Assembly: GCA_937135955.1 (NCBI GenBank)
Contig: CAKZOB010000068.1
Location: 1 to 56,513 of the forward strand
DNA: 56,513 nt
DNA from: an uncultured Anaerolineales bacterium
GTDB lineage: Bacteria > Chloroflexota > Anaerolineae > Aggregatilineales > Aggregatilineaceae
Direction: 5' to 3'
This document shows positions 56,468 to 56,513 of this stretch, piece after piece. Both the position numbers and the translations under genes were made by a program. Below the pieces are notes generated by a model. The model did no database searches and was not told the origin of the DNA. It saw only the letters and a list, made by a program, of their open reading frames with translations. Numbering within the stretch: position 1 is the first letter of the stretch; each line of letters begins with the position of its first letter.

Positions 56468-56513
56468 ACCAGAAGATCCCACCTGAGCTTACTTCTGCCC
56501 ATGGTTCTGCTGG

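Overview
This window is a stretch of a high-GC bacterial chromosome, most likely from a member of the Chloroflexota (Anaerolineae-like). That assignment is an inference. It rests on the large coiled-coil insertion and acidic tail in RpoC, the many secreted proteins with Pro/Thr-rich linkers (TolB-like propellers, SH3b, pre-peptidase C-terminal domains), tandem PII-like cyclic-di-AMP receptors, and a MalT/BTAD-type regulator. No rRNA, tRNA, CRISPR array, prophage or transposase gene was seen. The first gene is cut by the window edge.

Layout. 1-4.3 kb: the end of a BTAD regulator, then gyrA (minus strand) with a consensus promoter and a LexA-like palindrome. 4.3-11.7 kb: envelope proteins, namely a lipoprotein glycosidase, a PPC-repeat protein, an M23 peptidase and a membrane-anchored TolB-like propeller, with a strong bidirectional terminator between the first two. 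11.8-13.9 kb: a D-cysteine desulfhydrase-like PLP enzyme, a THEP1-like NTPase and a small membrane protein. 13.9-18.7 kb: a hydrogenase-maturation operon in the order hypA-hypB-hypF-hypC-hypD, with no hypE and no hydrogenase subunits. 18.8-20.7 kb: a fatty-acyl-AMP ligase coupled to a 46-residue DltX-like microprotein. 21-26.3 kb: a ParB-like/hydrolase fusion, two cyclic-di-AMP receptor paralogues, glycerate 2-kinase and a propeller/SH3b protein. 26.3-29.2 kb: a TIR-TPR protein with two small proteins that end in membrane anchors.

29.5-44.6 kb is a housekeeping region. It holds a lone rpoC (no rpoB beside it) with its own near-consensus promoter and long leader, divergent cinA, an OPRT-like protein, a GNAT acetyltransferase, lepA, ftsY, prfB with the classic programmed +1 frameshift, a zinc-ribbon protein, yraN, miaA and a membrane-anchored protein. 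44.6-48.0 kb: a substrate-binding protein and two permeases of a peptide/nickel-type ABC importer without ATPases. 48.0-53.2 kb: two families of palindromic repeats, a three-gene membrane/protease operon and an FHA-winged-helix regulator. 53.4-56.3 kb: a Flp-pilin/thrombospondin-3/malectin fusion and an amidohydrolase-CYTH fusion. A palindromic repeat closes the window.

The most unusual items are the DltX-like microprotein translationally coupled to a fatty-acyl-AMP ligase (suggesting an acyl-transfer system acting on an envelope target), the lectin-bearing pilin, the amidohydrolase-CYTH fusion, the solitary rpoC, the LexA-like operator on gyrA, and a recurring theme of enzyme-fold proteins whose catalytic residues have been lost.
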